A stretch of 64,000 bases of DNA from Lunularia cruciata (lineage: Eukaryota > Streptophyta > Marchantiopsida > Lunulariales > Lunulariaceae), in the NCBI GenBank assembly GCA_948567375.1, contig OX419757.1, positions 66,712,001 to 66,776,000 of the forward strand, written 5' to 3'. A program made the position numbers and the translations under genes. Positions 32,807 to 46,300 of this stretch are shown in pieces. Under the pieces are notes generated by a model that saw only the letters and a list, made by a program, of their open reading frames with translations, was not told where the DNA came from and ran no database searches. How positions within the stretch are numbered: position 1 is the stretch's first letter; each line of letters begins with the position of its first letter.

Positions 32807-33515
32807 TCACTCTAGAAGCTTACAAGAAGGCACCAGACGCCATCCTTAGATCCCCTTCTATCAAAAAATGGGTAGTACATTGTAGAATGGATGTGATTAA
32901 GAGCAAGCATATAGAATTCCTACTCTGGAATCGGGAGTCGATAAACTTCTATATGATCCATGAGATGAGGGGCAAACAAGAGAAAAATTTAAGGGGAATA
33001 AGAGGTAACCCACTACATTGGACAAGAGATCATTGGAGAATCATACTTGGCCTAGATGATGGAGTTGCAAGGGCAATAATAATAGATAATAAATTTGTAG
33101 ACAAAGAGCTTACAACCAAAGTCAAGAGCCATTTCAATAATAAATGTTTGAAGAACAATGGGTGGAGTGTGGCCAATTACAAGGATCCTAAGAGCTATTA
33201 TAGAAGTAGTTATGAACTTTTCAAATAGAAAAGAATACTTGTCTTACCAATGGCTAAGTAGTATTCTTTGAATATATGTACTCAAGAGAGCCTATAGACT
33301 GGGCAAGAATGTTTGATATACAATATAAGCTCTTGCACCAAGATTTTGAGGACAAAGGAAATGCCACCTATATTGCTTCTTTTGCCATTTACTACTACAT
33401 CATGACCAACCTGCTGACCAAGGAGGAGAAGAAGAGGTTCCTTATGCATTTTCATCATGTAGGTTATTTTGAAGCACAACCTAAAAGACCCACCTGGATT
33501 GCTAAGTATTGACTA
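32776..33515 (+). pseudogene. Unrecognised protein family U, copy 2 (one apparent frameshift)
   Basis: An open frame of 150 codons (32776-33228) carries SKHIEFLLWN, then EMRGKQ...GNPLHWTRDHWRIILGLDDG. After a frame change between about 33200 and 33276 it continues (to 33512) with YSREPIDWARMF, YIASFAIYYYIMTNLL, TKEEKKRFLMHF. Both parts align with copy 1 at 8.25-9.05 kb. Beyond the stop a further stretch resembles its tail (AKFVEICKFVPID, then a Lys-rich PQKKPPSLAKKSKA). I see no membrane segment, signal peptide or catalytic motif. The conserved W/F/Y pattern (FLLWN, WTRDHW, I-D/N-W) suggests a folded domain. It is not a piece of the gypsy elements beside it. The function is unknown. Confidence 0.5.
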
Positions 33516-34096
33516 GCCGGTGCTAAATTTGTTGAGATATGCAAGTTTGTGCCTATAGATGACAATTGGTCATGCCAAAGACTACAAAGAGGTAGAATAC
33601 CATGCCACAAAAGAAGCCACCTTCTCTAGCAAAGAAGTCAAAGGCCAATGCATAGCTTGTGAAAGTGTCCTCTTTAGAAGCTAAGGCCAAGGACACTAAA
33701 GACATAACTACACTAGGGGAAAGGTGACCTATAACCTACCATCACAACACGCACTCTCACGGTCTAGAGATCATCACTTCCTATCTCACCGGAGAGAAAC
33801 AAAGATAGTCTGATTGGTCATCACTCCAACCTCTCTACTAAGAGCACATCAGAGCACCAACACTCTCAATTCAGTGCACCTCACACAAACACAATGCATA
33901 AACATGAAGCATAAAATGGAGGGGGTCCAATCACAAAAATGCTAAACAAAAACTCTCCATATCATAAATCAACGCGGGACTTTGTCATCATTTGGCATTT
34001 GACATAATCGGAGTACCTATCTATTTCTTGAGTTACGAGGATCATCAAGAATGGGATCAAAGTTCTTCTCACTAAAATCTGACATAAACCCTTCAC

Positions 34097-34172
34097 AAAA
34101 TCTGATATAAAATTTGACATAAATTTGATGCAAAATTTGATGTAAAATTTGATGTAAAATTTGATGTAAATT
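34097..34172. repeat. 12-bp tandem array, about six units
   Basis: Imperfect iteration of AAAATTTGATGT, best in the right half where three units are identical. Confidence 0.85.
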
Positions 34173-34365
34173 CCTAAAATTGGTTGACCACCAAATCCTC
34201 CGCTAACTCTTCACTCAAGCCAAATTGGAAAAAATGATTTTTTTCCAATCTCTAATTCACAAGTATATGCTCCAAACTCCACCTTCAATTTCACTTTTTG
34301 AGCTCAACTCACAACAAATTGATCATGCTTTCACCTCTTGAGCTCAAAATCACAACTACTATTTG

Positions 34366-34401
34366 AAAATTGCTTCTCTTTAGCCAAAGAGAAGCAATTT
34401 T
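34366..34401. repeat. Perfect 16-bp hairpin with a 4-nt loop
   Basis: AAAATTGCTTCTCTTT (34366-34381), loop AGCC, then the exact reverse complement (34386-34401). Confidence 0.9.
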
Positions 34402-34944
34402 GCAAGTGCTTCCACACACAATCTCTCTTAGGGAAATCTGAACTACTCAATCAAGACATCACAATCCACCAAGCTTGGAGATACCACCAACCCTCATTGT
34501 TCCACCCGATTTCCCCTTGGCTCACTTCTATGATGTAATAAGATTATTTACAACTCAAATCAACTTAAATCAAATCAATACTTGATCTGATCCTCAACAA
34601 CTTGCCAACACAAGGCACTGATTATAGTCAAGCCACATCCACTCTAACTAAGAGACTCCAGGTGACGCCAACTTTCTATCCACTCTAGCCAAGAACTCAA
34701 AGGCTCAACATTGGAGAAGTGAGCTCTCTAGAGTTTCACTTCTAGTGTATACTCCTGATTTTGGCCTAGGTCTCATCCCAATGGTCCCATTGACGGTGTG
34801 GATGGTGCAAGTGATAGTGGGCCACACCATGAAGTCAGTACTCCAAACACAAAATTTGATCATCGGAAAGTAGTCTATGAGTAATTGCCAAAATACCTCT
34901 AATTACTATCACTAGAACTCCATTGTCCGAGTAATCTAGATGCA

Positions 34945-36785
34945 ATACTACAAATGGTATGATACTTTTTTACCATCCACCATCATCAATCTACTTCTGA
35001 TTATTGTCTTGATAAGAATACCTAATTCATATGTTAATTGCATGTACATGCAATTCTTTGAACTTTTCAAAATCAACTTAAATCCTACAACCATGATCAA
35101 ATATAATACCTTGCAAGTAAAGTAAATTGGTATAGATTGAGCCTTCAATCATTCAAGTATGTGGCTCAAATTATCCTATTGGGATTCTTTGTTTCCATGA
35201 TCATCATGTTCCACAAACTCCATTTGGGTAATTTGTTGGTGTCGTCTATTCTTGAATAGACATTTAGCAATGCAATGTCCAATTTGGCAATAATAAAAGA
35301 AATCACCATTTTTTTATAATCTTTCCTTATATATTGTGCCAAGTGATCTCTATTGGATGGCATCAATCTCCATTGATGCCGACTCCTCCACCTATGTATA
35401 GTGTGTTAGCAGGTTCTATGAAGGTTGAAGTCAAGATCAAGTTGTCACAACCAAGGAATCAAAATGCTCAGCCAATTGTATGGTTTCCTCTAAGTGTTTG
35501 GGCTCCCACATGGTCACTTCCAATTTGGTGCATGACTTAAAACCCCTCACCAATTGATCCAAAGCTTCACCTTCTAGTATATTTAGAATTTTCATTATGG
35601 TGTTCTGGAATTGAGTGATATAGCTTCTTATAGAACCAATCTACTTCAATTTTGCCAACCTATCATGTGTGGCTTATGTGGCATTTTTAGCTTAGAATTG
35701 CCCAGTTATTGCACTCTTGAATTCTTCTTATGTCAAGATTGGCGTAAAAAATTACCTTTCAACTTGTTCCACTCAAAATTACCACCATAGTTTTGCCACT
35801 CCATCCAATTGGCTTGAGGCCAAGAGAATTTTTCTTTCTTCATTTTGAAGATTTGTTTTTTGAAAATAACATTCACAATTAACCACAAAATTCTCCACTA
35901 AACTTGGGAGATTCTTGCCTTCAAATACCTTGGGCTTTGGAAATCAAATTCACTCTTCTCCTTCTGAAAATGGTGCTCTCTCTCTACATGCTCTTGTCAT
36001 TGATGGTCTCATTCTTCCAACAATCAAGTAAGGTGCTTGATTTGTTATTGCATAGCAATGATAACGTTGGACATTACCGCCATGGCTACTACTCTTTCAA
36101 ACTACCTATAATTTACCTAAGTTAACACGTAAATGCAACACGTCCACTATTCTCCATAAGTTACAATCAGAAGCACCAAGGATTGATTGTACAAGGTGAT
36201 TGTATTCATAAATTTTACCCAAAGCATGAGATGATGAATTGCATGAAATGATGCTTGGGTAATACATGGATACAAAAATCCCAATGGTTTGGCCGAAATG
36301 GATTTAGTGGCCCATAAATTCCATGTATCTTGTTCTTGCTCTAATACCAATGTAAAAGACAGAGGAGAGAAATAGCAGAATGGAATACCAAAGTGAAAAA
36401 TCACATTGGGACTCTTGAATGAATGATACTCCAAATGCCTAGCATGAGCGTAGGCTTTGGTATTTATAGGGAAGTATGAAAGGCTCTTGAGAGGCTTCTC
36501 AAGAGGCTTCCTTCTAGAAGCCGTCTACTTGGCATGCAAGCTAAGCTAATTGGGAAGTTTCCCAAGACGCTTGCATCTAGAAGCCACCTACTTGGTATGC
36601 AAGTTAAGCTAGCCAAGAAGCTTCCTCCTAGAAGTCACCACTTGGCATGCACATTATTCAATATTTAGAAGGTACTAGTAACTTCCTAGATGTTTTTAGA
36701 ATATTCTTATAATTCTTGGCTAATTTGGCCTATTCACTACTTTGTTAGTCTTGACTAACTCATCAGTAAATTCCATATTTTTATA
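34945..36785 (-). mobile_element. Truncated Ty3/gypsy element D: 5' LTR, Gag and start of protease
   Basis: The right-hand LTR is 36351 (TGTAAAAGAC) to about 36785. Inward lie a PBS-like ATACCA, Gag remnants (about 35300-36085) and the beginning of protease (34940-35150, with RSRLMMVDGKK). Homology stops near 34945-34975, so the rest of pol and the other LTR are missing. It is highly degenerate. The broken end may record a deletion or later insertion of the adjoining repeat. Confidence 0.75.
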
Positions 36786-39700
36786 GGCTAGCTAGTCTGA
36801 GTTAGGGTTAATTTTGGAGTCATTCCATGAATTAGATAAATTAACCTAATTGATTATTACTTGGATTAATTTTATTGCATACTAGCTATATATTGATTAG
36901 ATTGGAAAGAGATGAGTATGTACAATGACAAATCATGGTTATCTAAAGAAAATGGTAGATTTGAGATTTTTGTTATAATTTATAATCAAACACCACACTA
37001 GTCATTATCTATTATTGAAAGCATTATTACTTCCAAGAGTATAGCATTGATACTTACATTGTTTGGTTTCTACAATGTCTTGCAATAAAACATTTGCAAT
37101 TCTATGTATATGTTTGTGCCTAAATTAGGCTATATATCCATCTTAGTAATATGACCTAAATTAGCTTGCCCAAACCATAGTTAACCATATAGTTTGATGG
37201 CTAGCCAACTATCCAACTACCATGTTCAATTAGTTGAGCCATGCGAAATTTAAGAATTCTTCTCTCATCTCTCTTCTCACTTTCCTCTTGTAATTGCATT
37301 GTCTTCTTATCTTCTTCATTTGATATTAGCTATAAATAAGATGATTGATACTTTAAATTCAACAGATCACCTAGATGAAGTGACCATCCACAATTTTTTA
37401 CTACTAGTCTTGTTGTTCTACCTACAATTCCTCATTACTATGACCAATTTTTTTGATTCTATAGAAAGGAATCTTAGATTACTTTATTTCCATCAAGTAC
37501 TCCAATGGTAACTTTTTCTATCTTCTTTTCAAATATTGTATGGGATCTAACATTGAAATGTATATTGTTAATATATGACTATATTATATTAACAGCATGT
37601 TAGTTTGTTTATCTGTGTGTAAAATTGATTACCAATAAAAAAATTTACTTTTTAAAGAAATATCAAGTATGAGTTTAAGATCTAAAACATCTATATTCTA
37701 ACCCAATTTTAGAGTCCTTATAATAAAAATAATAATTAATAATTATAAGAATAAAATTATTAATAAATATATTTTATTATTATTTTATTTCTTATTATGA
37801 AAATACTTTATATGGATAATATCTTCAAGCTGGAATTTACAATGTGAATATTAGGTAGAAGTCAAATATAATGATTGCAACAAATATTAATTCCCAAATA
37901 CTACACAAAGGAATTTTTGCAAGTCTATTTTGATAAGAATATGACTTCCTTCACAAATAAAATATGACATAACATTTATTGGTTGATTTGGACCTAAAAC
38001 TTTATAAATGTAGCCAAAGAAACTTAACAAAAAAAACTGAACTCAAAAGAACATCTTAGACTCAAAATCAAACTAATAAATCAATCAATGAAAGAAACAT
38101 TTTGTTCTAAGGCAAATTAGAATTTATTGGTAGTTTTAAATCAACCTACCTCCTTAGAATTACACAACTCATGGACATAGGAAATCAAATGAAGTCTTAA
38201 AGAGAATGTAGCATAACAAAAATCAAGTATAATTCAAAACTAAGAAGTGATTGATGCTAGGGGAAGCATCCTATTTAATTTATGTGTACAATAGGTCACA
38301 TGATTTTTTTGGTTGCATAAGTAGGAGGTGTATCATTTTAACAACAGGATGAAATGATTTAATAATACCCTAATTTGTAAGCTTATAAGCATGCCTACAT
38401 GGGGCCCTATAATACAAGTCCCTACTAATGCCTTATCAAACAATTATGCACACACTCTTAAAACTCCACCATGAAAAAGTTATTGAAAGCGCTTTGATCT
38501 AGAATATAACAAAACAACTATATTCTTATAGACAAGTCTCCCTTGGATATTGGCACACACAAAAGAATTAAAAACAATGGATCAATTGAGTTATAAGCTA
38601 TATCTTTGTAATCTAATAAATTTATTCTTTAGACTTGAATTGATATTTTTTGTGATGAGAAATGATTCTTTTATGATAGATATCTAATCTCTTATTGTTG
38701 GTAGGCTCAACCTAACCCCTAGTTTGGCTATGGGACACTCCAAGATAAAAGAATTGCGGGATAGCTCTTACATGGTTGGTACATCTTTGGGCTCGGGGAG
38801 GAATTGCAGGTAGGATTTATTTAGCACATGTATCCATACTACGGGATATTATTTACCATTGGATACTTAATCCAAGGAGATGGCTTGCAAGTCTATCACC
38901 CTTGTGAGCCCTTTGATCTACTCAATTATCACTCTCTATCAATCAATTCTTGCATTATAGGAGAACTACAAGACATCCCGTAGTGGGGCCAAGGTTATCA
39001 AGGATTAGCAATAGCACCCCATCATATACATTGCATAATCACCCGCCATTACTAATGCTCATCCATACATGTATCCAAGAACAAATGATGGAATAAGGTA
39101 TTTAGATTTTATATATTATAGAATTTTGGATAGGATCATTTTTGAAAATATTTATTATATTATTTAATATTTTATCTTGGTTCTTGTGTTTTTTTATCAT
39201 CCTTATAATCTTTAATATTCAATAGTTGAGAACTTTATAACCCTCATTATAATTCTTTTTATTGATATAGGTAATATTCATGGAAATTATATTTTTGAAT
39301 AGTTTATTAGGTAAATAAATCTCCTATTTATATCAAAAATTTATGTTATTAGAGGTTAAAATTAAAGACAAATATCCTATCAAGCATGTATGAATTCTTA
39401 CAATAGATCTACTTTTAACTTCTTCTATACATTGGATGCCCATTGTTCAATCTTAAAGTATCAAACAAATTAGATTTGACAAGTAGACTCTTTGAAATCT
39501 TGGGATTTTGGGAAAAAAGATAGAAAATATGAAAATATGTTTCTTTTAGATCACATGCTATCTATTGAACAACTACATAACATAGGATGTACATTCATTT
39601 ATTCAACCAAATGACTTAAAGAATTTGTCTTTTATTGTGTAACTATCCTTTGCATTTAATGTCTTGAAGGTATTCGATATGCTTCAAATATATGGAAAAT

Positions 39701-41510
39701 TTAGTTATATCTTTCTCCTTAGTTTAATCCACATAAGATAAGTATTAAAATAACTAGCTTTATTATTTCAATGTGTTTAACTTAAAAATGCTAGAACATA
39801 TGATAGTTATATATTAAATCAAGTAACAATTCAATTTACTTTAATCTTCACAATATATGTACTAATATTTCTTTGAACACACTTTTTTATAGATATTCTA
39901 TTATAAATAAAATTAGCATGCATATTGCAAAACATGAACATGTAGAATTTACAATTTTATGATTATTATATCAATCTTATTATACACCAGTCTTAACCTA
40001 CAAAATTTAGAAAGGTAATTTTTAATAAATAAATAAATAATAATTTCAAATAAGATTATAAATCAGTCAACTTATCTGCATTTAGTATCTTTATGTATTT
40101 TCTTATCTTTGCAAAAATAGGACTCTTGTGGGATTTTGTTTATTATGTGAATATTTTTTATACTTTTACTTTGCCTTTCATCTGCTAAACTATATTTCCT
40201 TCTATGATAGTGAGTTAAACCTCTTTTATAGATAGGAAATAAATGATAAAAATTCCTAAAATCATTTTTAATTTTTAGTTTGATCCATGATTTAATTTGA
40301 GTTAAATGGTGTGATTCATGTGATTATACCATTATGTGTCCTTAAAATTTTCTTTTTAAGAGTTTGGTGAAAGAAGACCACCACTTTATGTGGGTGTGGA
40401 TGACAACAAGATACCAAGATATTCATTTTTAAAAAACATTTAACTTTTTAACTTTTTCTGTAATAAAGTGATGTTCTTAAACATTATCATTCTCACAATT
40501 GTTAAAATCTGGTAGCTCTTGTCTTGTTTATCTCTTAATGAACTAAAACCATGCTAGATAAAGGAAAAAAGTGACCTAATGATCTAAGTATGATATGTAA
40601 GAAAGTATAGTTGTGTAAAGTAAATTATATAAGAAAAATCAAAACAAAATAGTGATTTATCTTATTTTTATAGATAAATATAAAATTAATAGTGATTTAA
40701 TAGATTTAAATCACTTAGTTATGAGCATTGCTAATCTCTCAAAATCTAGGATCTTATAAGTTTTATTATTTTGATTCCAAAACTAATTTTTACTTGCAAT
40801 AGATTAAAAATTTTCATTTTCAAAATGAGTTATTCTTTCGTTAGAATAATTGTGTTCGATATTTGAAAATATGCTTAAAAGAAGATTATCCCTTTGCTAG
40901 ATAAGGACTCAATTCCTTTTCTTTCTACTATTCTTAGCTCTTTCATACGTGAGGTGACAGCATGATAGCATTTTGCCTCCGGTGTCTTACATCAAGAAAA
41001 TATAATTTCCCTAGTGGTTACACAACGATATCACTTATCTATATAATGACACATAATTATACTATATGACTTCAGTTCTTTAATATTCATATTTCAATTC
41101 AATCATTTGAGAGACTTTTTATCTTCTCCAAGAAAAATGATAAATTTTCTTTCGCTTATGAGGATGGAAGAGAAGATTCATAGGAATCTATAAGAGCTAG
41201 ATGAAAGGTAATTAGAAACTTGCTGTCCAAAGCACAAACTGTCAAAATAAGAAACCTTAGAGCCAAACAAAAATGAATGCGCCAAGAAGAAGTATTGAAC
41301 ATATAAGTAATTATAGAGGTAGATCGGTACCAAATCCTACAGTCAAAGAACTCGAACGAGCACATGGTTATGAATATATCAGGATCCATTAATATAAAGA
41401 TAAGAGAGCATCGTCGTAGTTACTGAGGTAGATTAATATAAAATATTCTGTACTTTACTAAAGCATATTTCTATGAATATACTATTTCTAGTGGCTGCTA
41501 CTATTTATCA
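36786..41510. other. AT-rich spacer, no gene recognised
   Basis: Nearly 5 kb with no open frame over about 80 codons and no recognisable protein. A less AT-rich island at about 38690-39010 (GGGACACTCC, GGGCTCGGGG, CATCCCGTAGTGGGGCC) stands out in composition, but I cannot assign it. Confidence 0.5.
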
Positions 41511-43376
41511 TACTAATTATTGTATTTTAACCCAAATTTGCCTTTAACTAGCTTTATCACGACACCATGGCTTCAATTAGCTTGAATCAACCTTGCCAGG
41601 ATGCTTCAACCTCGGATAATCTCGTTGATGCTCCAAACTATAATATCATCAATGTAACTAACTAAAATACAAAATAGATCTAGTACTCGTGATATCTAGT
41701 CGACGAAATAGTGGTTGACTATTTGTGCTACCCTTTGGATTAGGAAGAGAACATCGATGAAGGAACTGGGTAAAGGAGGAGGAGTGGTGTGCAAGAAGGG
41801 AAGGCAATTGAGAAGAAGGGATTCACAAAGAGAAAAAGGCGACCGCGTAGGAAAAAGTAAGAGAAATAACGAAATGTTAATACGATAAGATAGGACATGA
41901 TGCCAAATTCATTTATCTATCAACGGCGAAGGGGGCCGTTTTCAACGATATGTCTCTCTATTAGAGGGTTGGTATTTATTTATTCTTTTCTTCTCTTTGT
42001 CCTTGGATGCTTTTCATCTTTAATTCCCACTTTTAGTAAAATCTGAATACGAAGTCCTTAATTAATTAACAAGCCGCTATCTAATCAATCTAGTTTATGG
42101 TAAAGTCCAAGACAAATCCCTGGTTCTGTCGATGGAAGTACCAGAGACTGGTCACTTTGGTGAAGAAGTGAGAAGAACCGCCAAGTTAGCCGAGACGAGT
42201 AAAAGTCTGCTTCGCCTGGACTTGATTGTTCGTCTCTCGAACTGCAGATGTAAATATTACTGTCGAGCCGTGGTGCTCTGCCTCCGACGTAGAAGGGCGC
42301 GGAATTGGGGTGCTGAGGGTTGTCCGCTGATTACGAATCACAGAGGGAAGAATTTCAGTCGCGGAATTTGAAGGTTGTGAAGAGATTGAGTGTGTCTAGC
42401 TTTGTTAGTCGGGAGAGTGAATGTTGTTGGTCGCATGGAAAGGATGCATTAGGGTTGGGAAGTTTAAAGCGGACAGCAGAACGAGGTGATTTCATGTGAT
42501 AGTTTGATTTCTTGGATTTTGGGAGATTGAAGTATTTTAAGCTAGGAATGTAGAGTTTTGAGTCGGAGAACACAGAGGTTGTACAAACCGATCCACCAGG
42601 GAATGTGATTCGGGATGATTATTTCATTAGAACGATACCTTGAGAAGGGAACAGTGCAGAGACCTGAGAATTAGTACAGGTTTCTAAGTATATCCGAGTA
42701 GGGAGAGATCTAAGTAGAGAGAGGATTAGCTGAATGAAACGGATGAATTTTTTTGAAGACAACGCTGGTGATAAATCCGAGTAGTTTTCTCTATCACTGC
42801 TACAATTCTGCAGACATAGTGAGTTCTTTCTCCTGCTCGCACTTTAAGTTTAAAGATCAAGTGGATTCATGTATTGTTTAGGAGTCAAATGCCAGTCTTG
42901 AGGTCGTCCAACGTGAATTGGTCTATAAGCTTTCAAGTATTTTTAAATCTTGATTGATAACCTTAGTGGGGCTTGTTTTAGCGAGAAGATACATTTAGTT
43001 TGATTACTACGTCGGATCAGCGTCACTGGGGAGTATTTGCAACCCTAAATCCTTTTATTACATCAAATTCAGCGTGAAGTAGCTGCCCAGTATTGGACAG
43101 CAGTCGAACTTTGTTGCCGCATGTTATCATCACTTTGACGGACGGTGTTGGTACAATTACCGGATTGCTCCGAACTCCCGAGCCTTTGTACTCCTCAGTA
43201 GCTCGCATGTCCTGGTTTTCCAAATGCTGATCATGAAAATTGTGGATCTCATATAAGACAGAAAAATATTCTCTTATAGAGGGGTAACTAGTTTAAGATG
43301 GAATCCATATAGTGAACGCTCTGAACTCGAGTGAGATGCAAGACTTGAGACGTGAGGAGCGAGCCTGGACAAGAAG
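41511..43376. other. 5' flank of the MRG gene
   Basis: Rises in GC content towards the gene. It contains a partial R1-like motif (GAGAAAAAGGCGACCGCGTA at 41831-41850). Short open frames such as 42132-42371 show no known domain. The promoter and 5' UTR of MRG should lie in its right part; I cannot place the start site. Confidence 0.45.
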
Positions 43377-46300
43377 ATGGGGAGCGCAGTGATGGATGAG
43401 AGAATGGAGGACGCCGTTTCAGGTCGGAAAGATGGCGATGCAGGAAGCGATGGAAAACTCAAGGAGAAGGAAACAAACCAGGGTCAGTTTAGCGAGGGCG
43501 ATAAAGTTCTGGCCTACCATGGTCCTCTCATCTACGAGGCCAAGGTAATATTACTGATGTTGCAGCTTGCTGTATATTGAGCGAGTTTATGTGAGCGTGC
43601 AGTTGCTTGATCTGATGTAGTGATTTTCTGTAAATAGGCAACATACACATTTGACTCTGTCTTGAATGAGCCGAAGTTTGGTAGACAGGCTAGCCTCCGC
43701 TTCTTGCCACAGCTCTTTCGTCGAGTCCTCCAAGCTGCTCAACTCTGTCCAACTTAGGCAGCACTGATTTCTGTCGAAGATAAATACTTTTCAGTACTTG
43801 AAGGGACAATAGTTCCATCAAGTATTGGTAAAAGACTCAGCAAATATGGCAGCGTTTGGATTTGTGCTCCAAAGCTCTTGGCGAGCATTTATGCAGGCAG
43901 AAGAATTAGAGGAATCATAACAGCTTGAACCGCTGATGCAAACATCTGACACCTGAAGATCTCTCTAATAAACGTGTCGTAGTTGAAATGCACTGGACTA
44001 TTATATTGAATTCGAAGAATTTATATTGCCTGGTTCACTTCAACAGGTGCAAAGAGCAGAGTACCGGAAGAACGAGTGGAAGTACTTTGTTCACTACCTG
44101 GTGAGTTCTGTGCCTAGCTTTTTCTATCGTCCCATGTTCAGTTTCCTTCTTTGTCCTTATTTCATTGCCGTAGACACATCTACATACGCGAACGTGTCCT
44201 TGTTAGGACAGAACAACGCGAAGAAGAGATTGGAGTCCATCTTGTCATGATTTTCAGAGAAAAGACTTCTTATTAAATTTTACACACCTGTTCGAAAGAG
44301 ATTTTATATACTTTGAGCTTTTAATCGCTGCCTTCTCTGACATTAGGTCTCTTTGACTGTGCAGGGCTGGAGCAAAAAGTAAGTAAGGAGTGTTTCCCAT
44401 ATAACTTGTAATAGACGAGGAACACGATAGTTGCGCCGGGTAGATTGTCTTCCCAGTCCTAGAAGAAAGTTGCGGTATATTTGGTGAGAATGTCCTGGCT
44501 GGCTTCAAGTCTTTCAACTCTGCCTTGAGACCATGAGAATCGATCAGAAAGTTCAGCCAAAGATAGAGAGAGGATCATTGGGCTCACACTACAAAGATAT
44601 AATATGCTGCTTAACACGAGTGTTGCTACAGAGAGCAGATTCCGTGTTGCTAGAGATAGGGAATTTAGTTTACGAAGAGGTAGCAATCCTTCAGCCAAGC
44701 ACTAACCGTGTTTGATTCTACGTGGACGTTGGACCTGTCAATGAAGAATAGCTGGGATGAATGGGTCGGTACAAGTCGCCTCATGGAGTTGTCAGATGCC
44801 AATTTGGAGATACAGAAGAAGTTGTTCAAGGACCAAAACGTCGATAAACAGTCCAAAGGCCGGGTATCCCAGGGCAAACAGAAGGTTCCCACTGGTATGG
44901 TTACAATGTAGAGGTTTTTGAGAGACTGATGTAGTGTATGTATATTTTCCTCACTAGTCACTGTTATCGTGTTTGGATTAGTAAGTGCGTCATTATCCGC
45001 TTGTTATACCATGTGCTGCTCTAGGATGAAAAGTTATGTTCCCGTTTGCCAGTAACTCTAAGATGTCCTAATCACTACAGGTCAGTTACTCATTGCACGG
45101 GCCGACATTTTCTCTGATCCTTGATGGATGAAAAGCGTCGTATGAGGAAGAATGAGAAAGTTTGTGTGCACAAAAAACACTGCCTAAAGTTCGCCGTTTG
45201 TGTACAGAACCTAAGGGAGAGAAGGAAGGTGGAAAAACGAATTCTGGTCAGTCCTTCCAATACTTGCTATTGAAAGAAGCATTTTGTTTTTATTTATTCA
45301 TAGTGTCTTAAGGTGAAGGTGTCTTCTGTTAGCTTCAAGATTAAAGCTTATGTGATCACAAGCTCCATATTCATCAGTCTCTACAACTCTTAAGTGCTAT
45401 ACTCTCAACTTTTATAGCGGGGCTCACGTAAGTTGATGTGCTTGATTTTCTTTTGGGTTGTGACGCAGTGCCTAAAGGGAAAAAGCGCAAGCCAGAGTCC
45501 ACGATATCGGAGGTAAAACTTGTGAAGTCGAATGTCCACAGCCTCTCAGTAGTAAATTCTTCCAGGTAAATGTATCGTTCCTGAACGATACATTTACCTG
45601 GAAAGTAGTACACTAGCCATATTGTCTTATAAAGAGAGGTATCGTGGAGTTCTGGTCCACAAGCTGTCCTTTGGTACTTACTCCCTCTCTCCGGCATCGT
45701 GTGTCTGACCGATCTCGCAGAATCTCAGTACTATTTTTCTGGTGTAATTGCATATGGATTGCCTCAATTCATTGCTTCATTCCTTTTAAGCTAATGAAAG
45801 AATATGGAGATCGTAGAATGCCCATGGTGAAATTCACGATAATTGGAGAAACATGACGGGTTTAAGTTTAGAGAGAATCTTATTAATGAACGGATGGACT
45901 ATAAACGTTCAGATAGAAGGGTTCTTTATACTGAATCGGAATGTCGTTCAGGAGAAAGAATCAGACGAACCAGATCATGTGATGAAAATTCCTCTTCCAC
46001 CTGTGTTGAAGAAACAACTAGTGGATGATTGGGAGCTTATCCAGTCTGGCAAGGTAAGCGCTGGTTTGATGTTTTCTTATATGGGTTCACTTGTTTGAAA
46101 TTTGAATGCTGGAGTTTGGTTAAGCTTAAAGTCCAATGTTGGTTGTATGGTAGACATATATGATAGCGTGCATCTAAGACTACAGGCTCATAGATTTTAT
46201 AGCATAGCTAAAATTCAGCTCTTGGATAAGCATTATAGTTATATGAACCCATTATGAATAGAAGAATGTATTGTTCGTGCTATCTATCACTTCCGCTTAT

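Larger units (their letters stand above)
33690..34930. repeat. Dispersed repeat R2 region
   Basis: The block 34742-34840 reads in reverse complement as TATCACTTGCACCATC, GAGACCTAGG and GGAGTATAC. The same order recurs at 63925-64000 at the window's end in direct orientation. The rest includes an AT-rich 12-bp tandem array and a hairpin. It may be the edge of an unidentified transposon; its other boundary is not clear. Confidence 0.5.

Noticed and set aside
42132-42371. Open frame of 79 codons upstream of MRG
   Set aside because: No domain, no in-frame link to MRG exon 1, and composition typical of a GC-richer leader or promoter.
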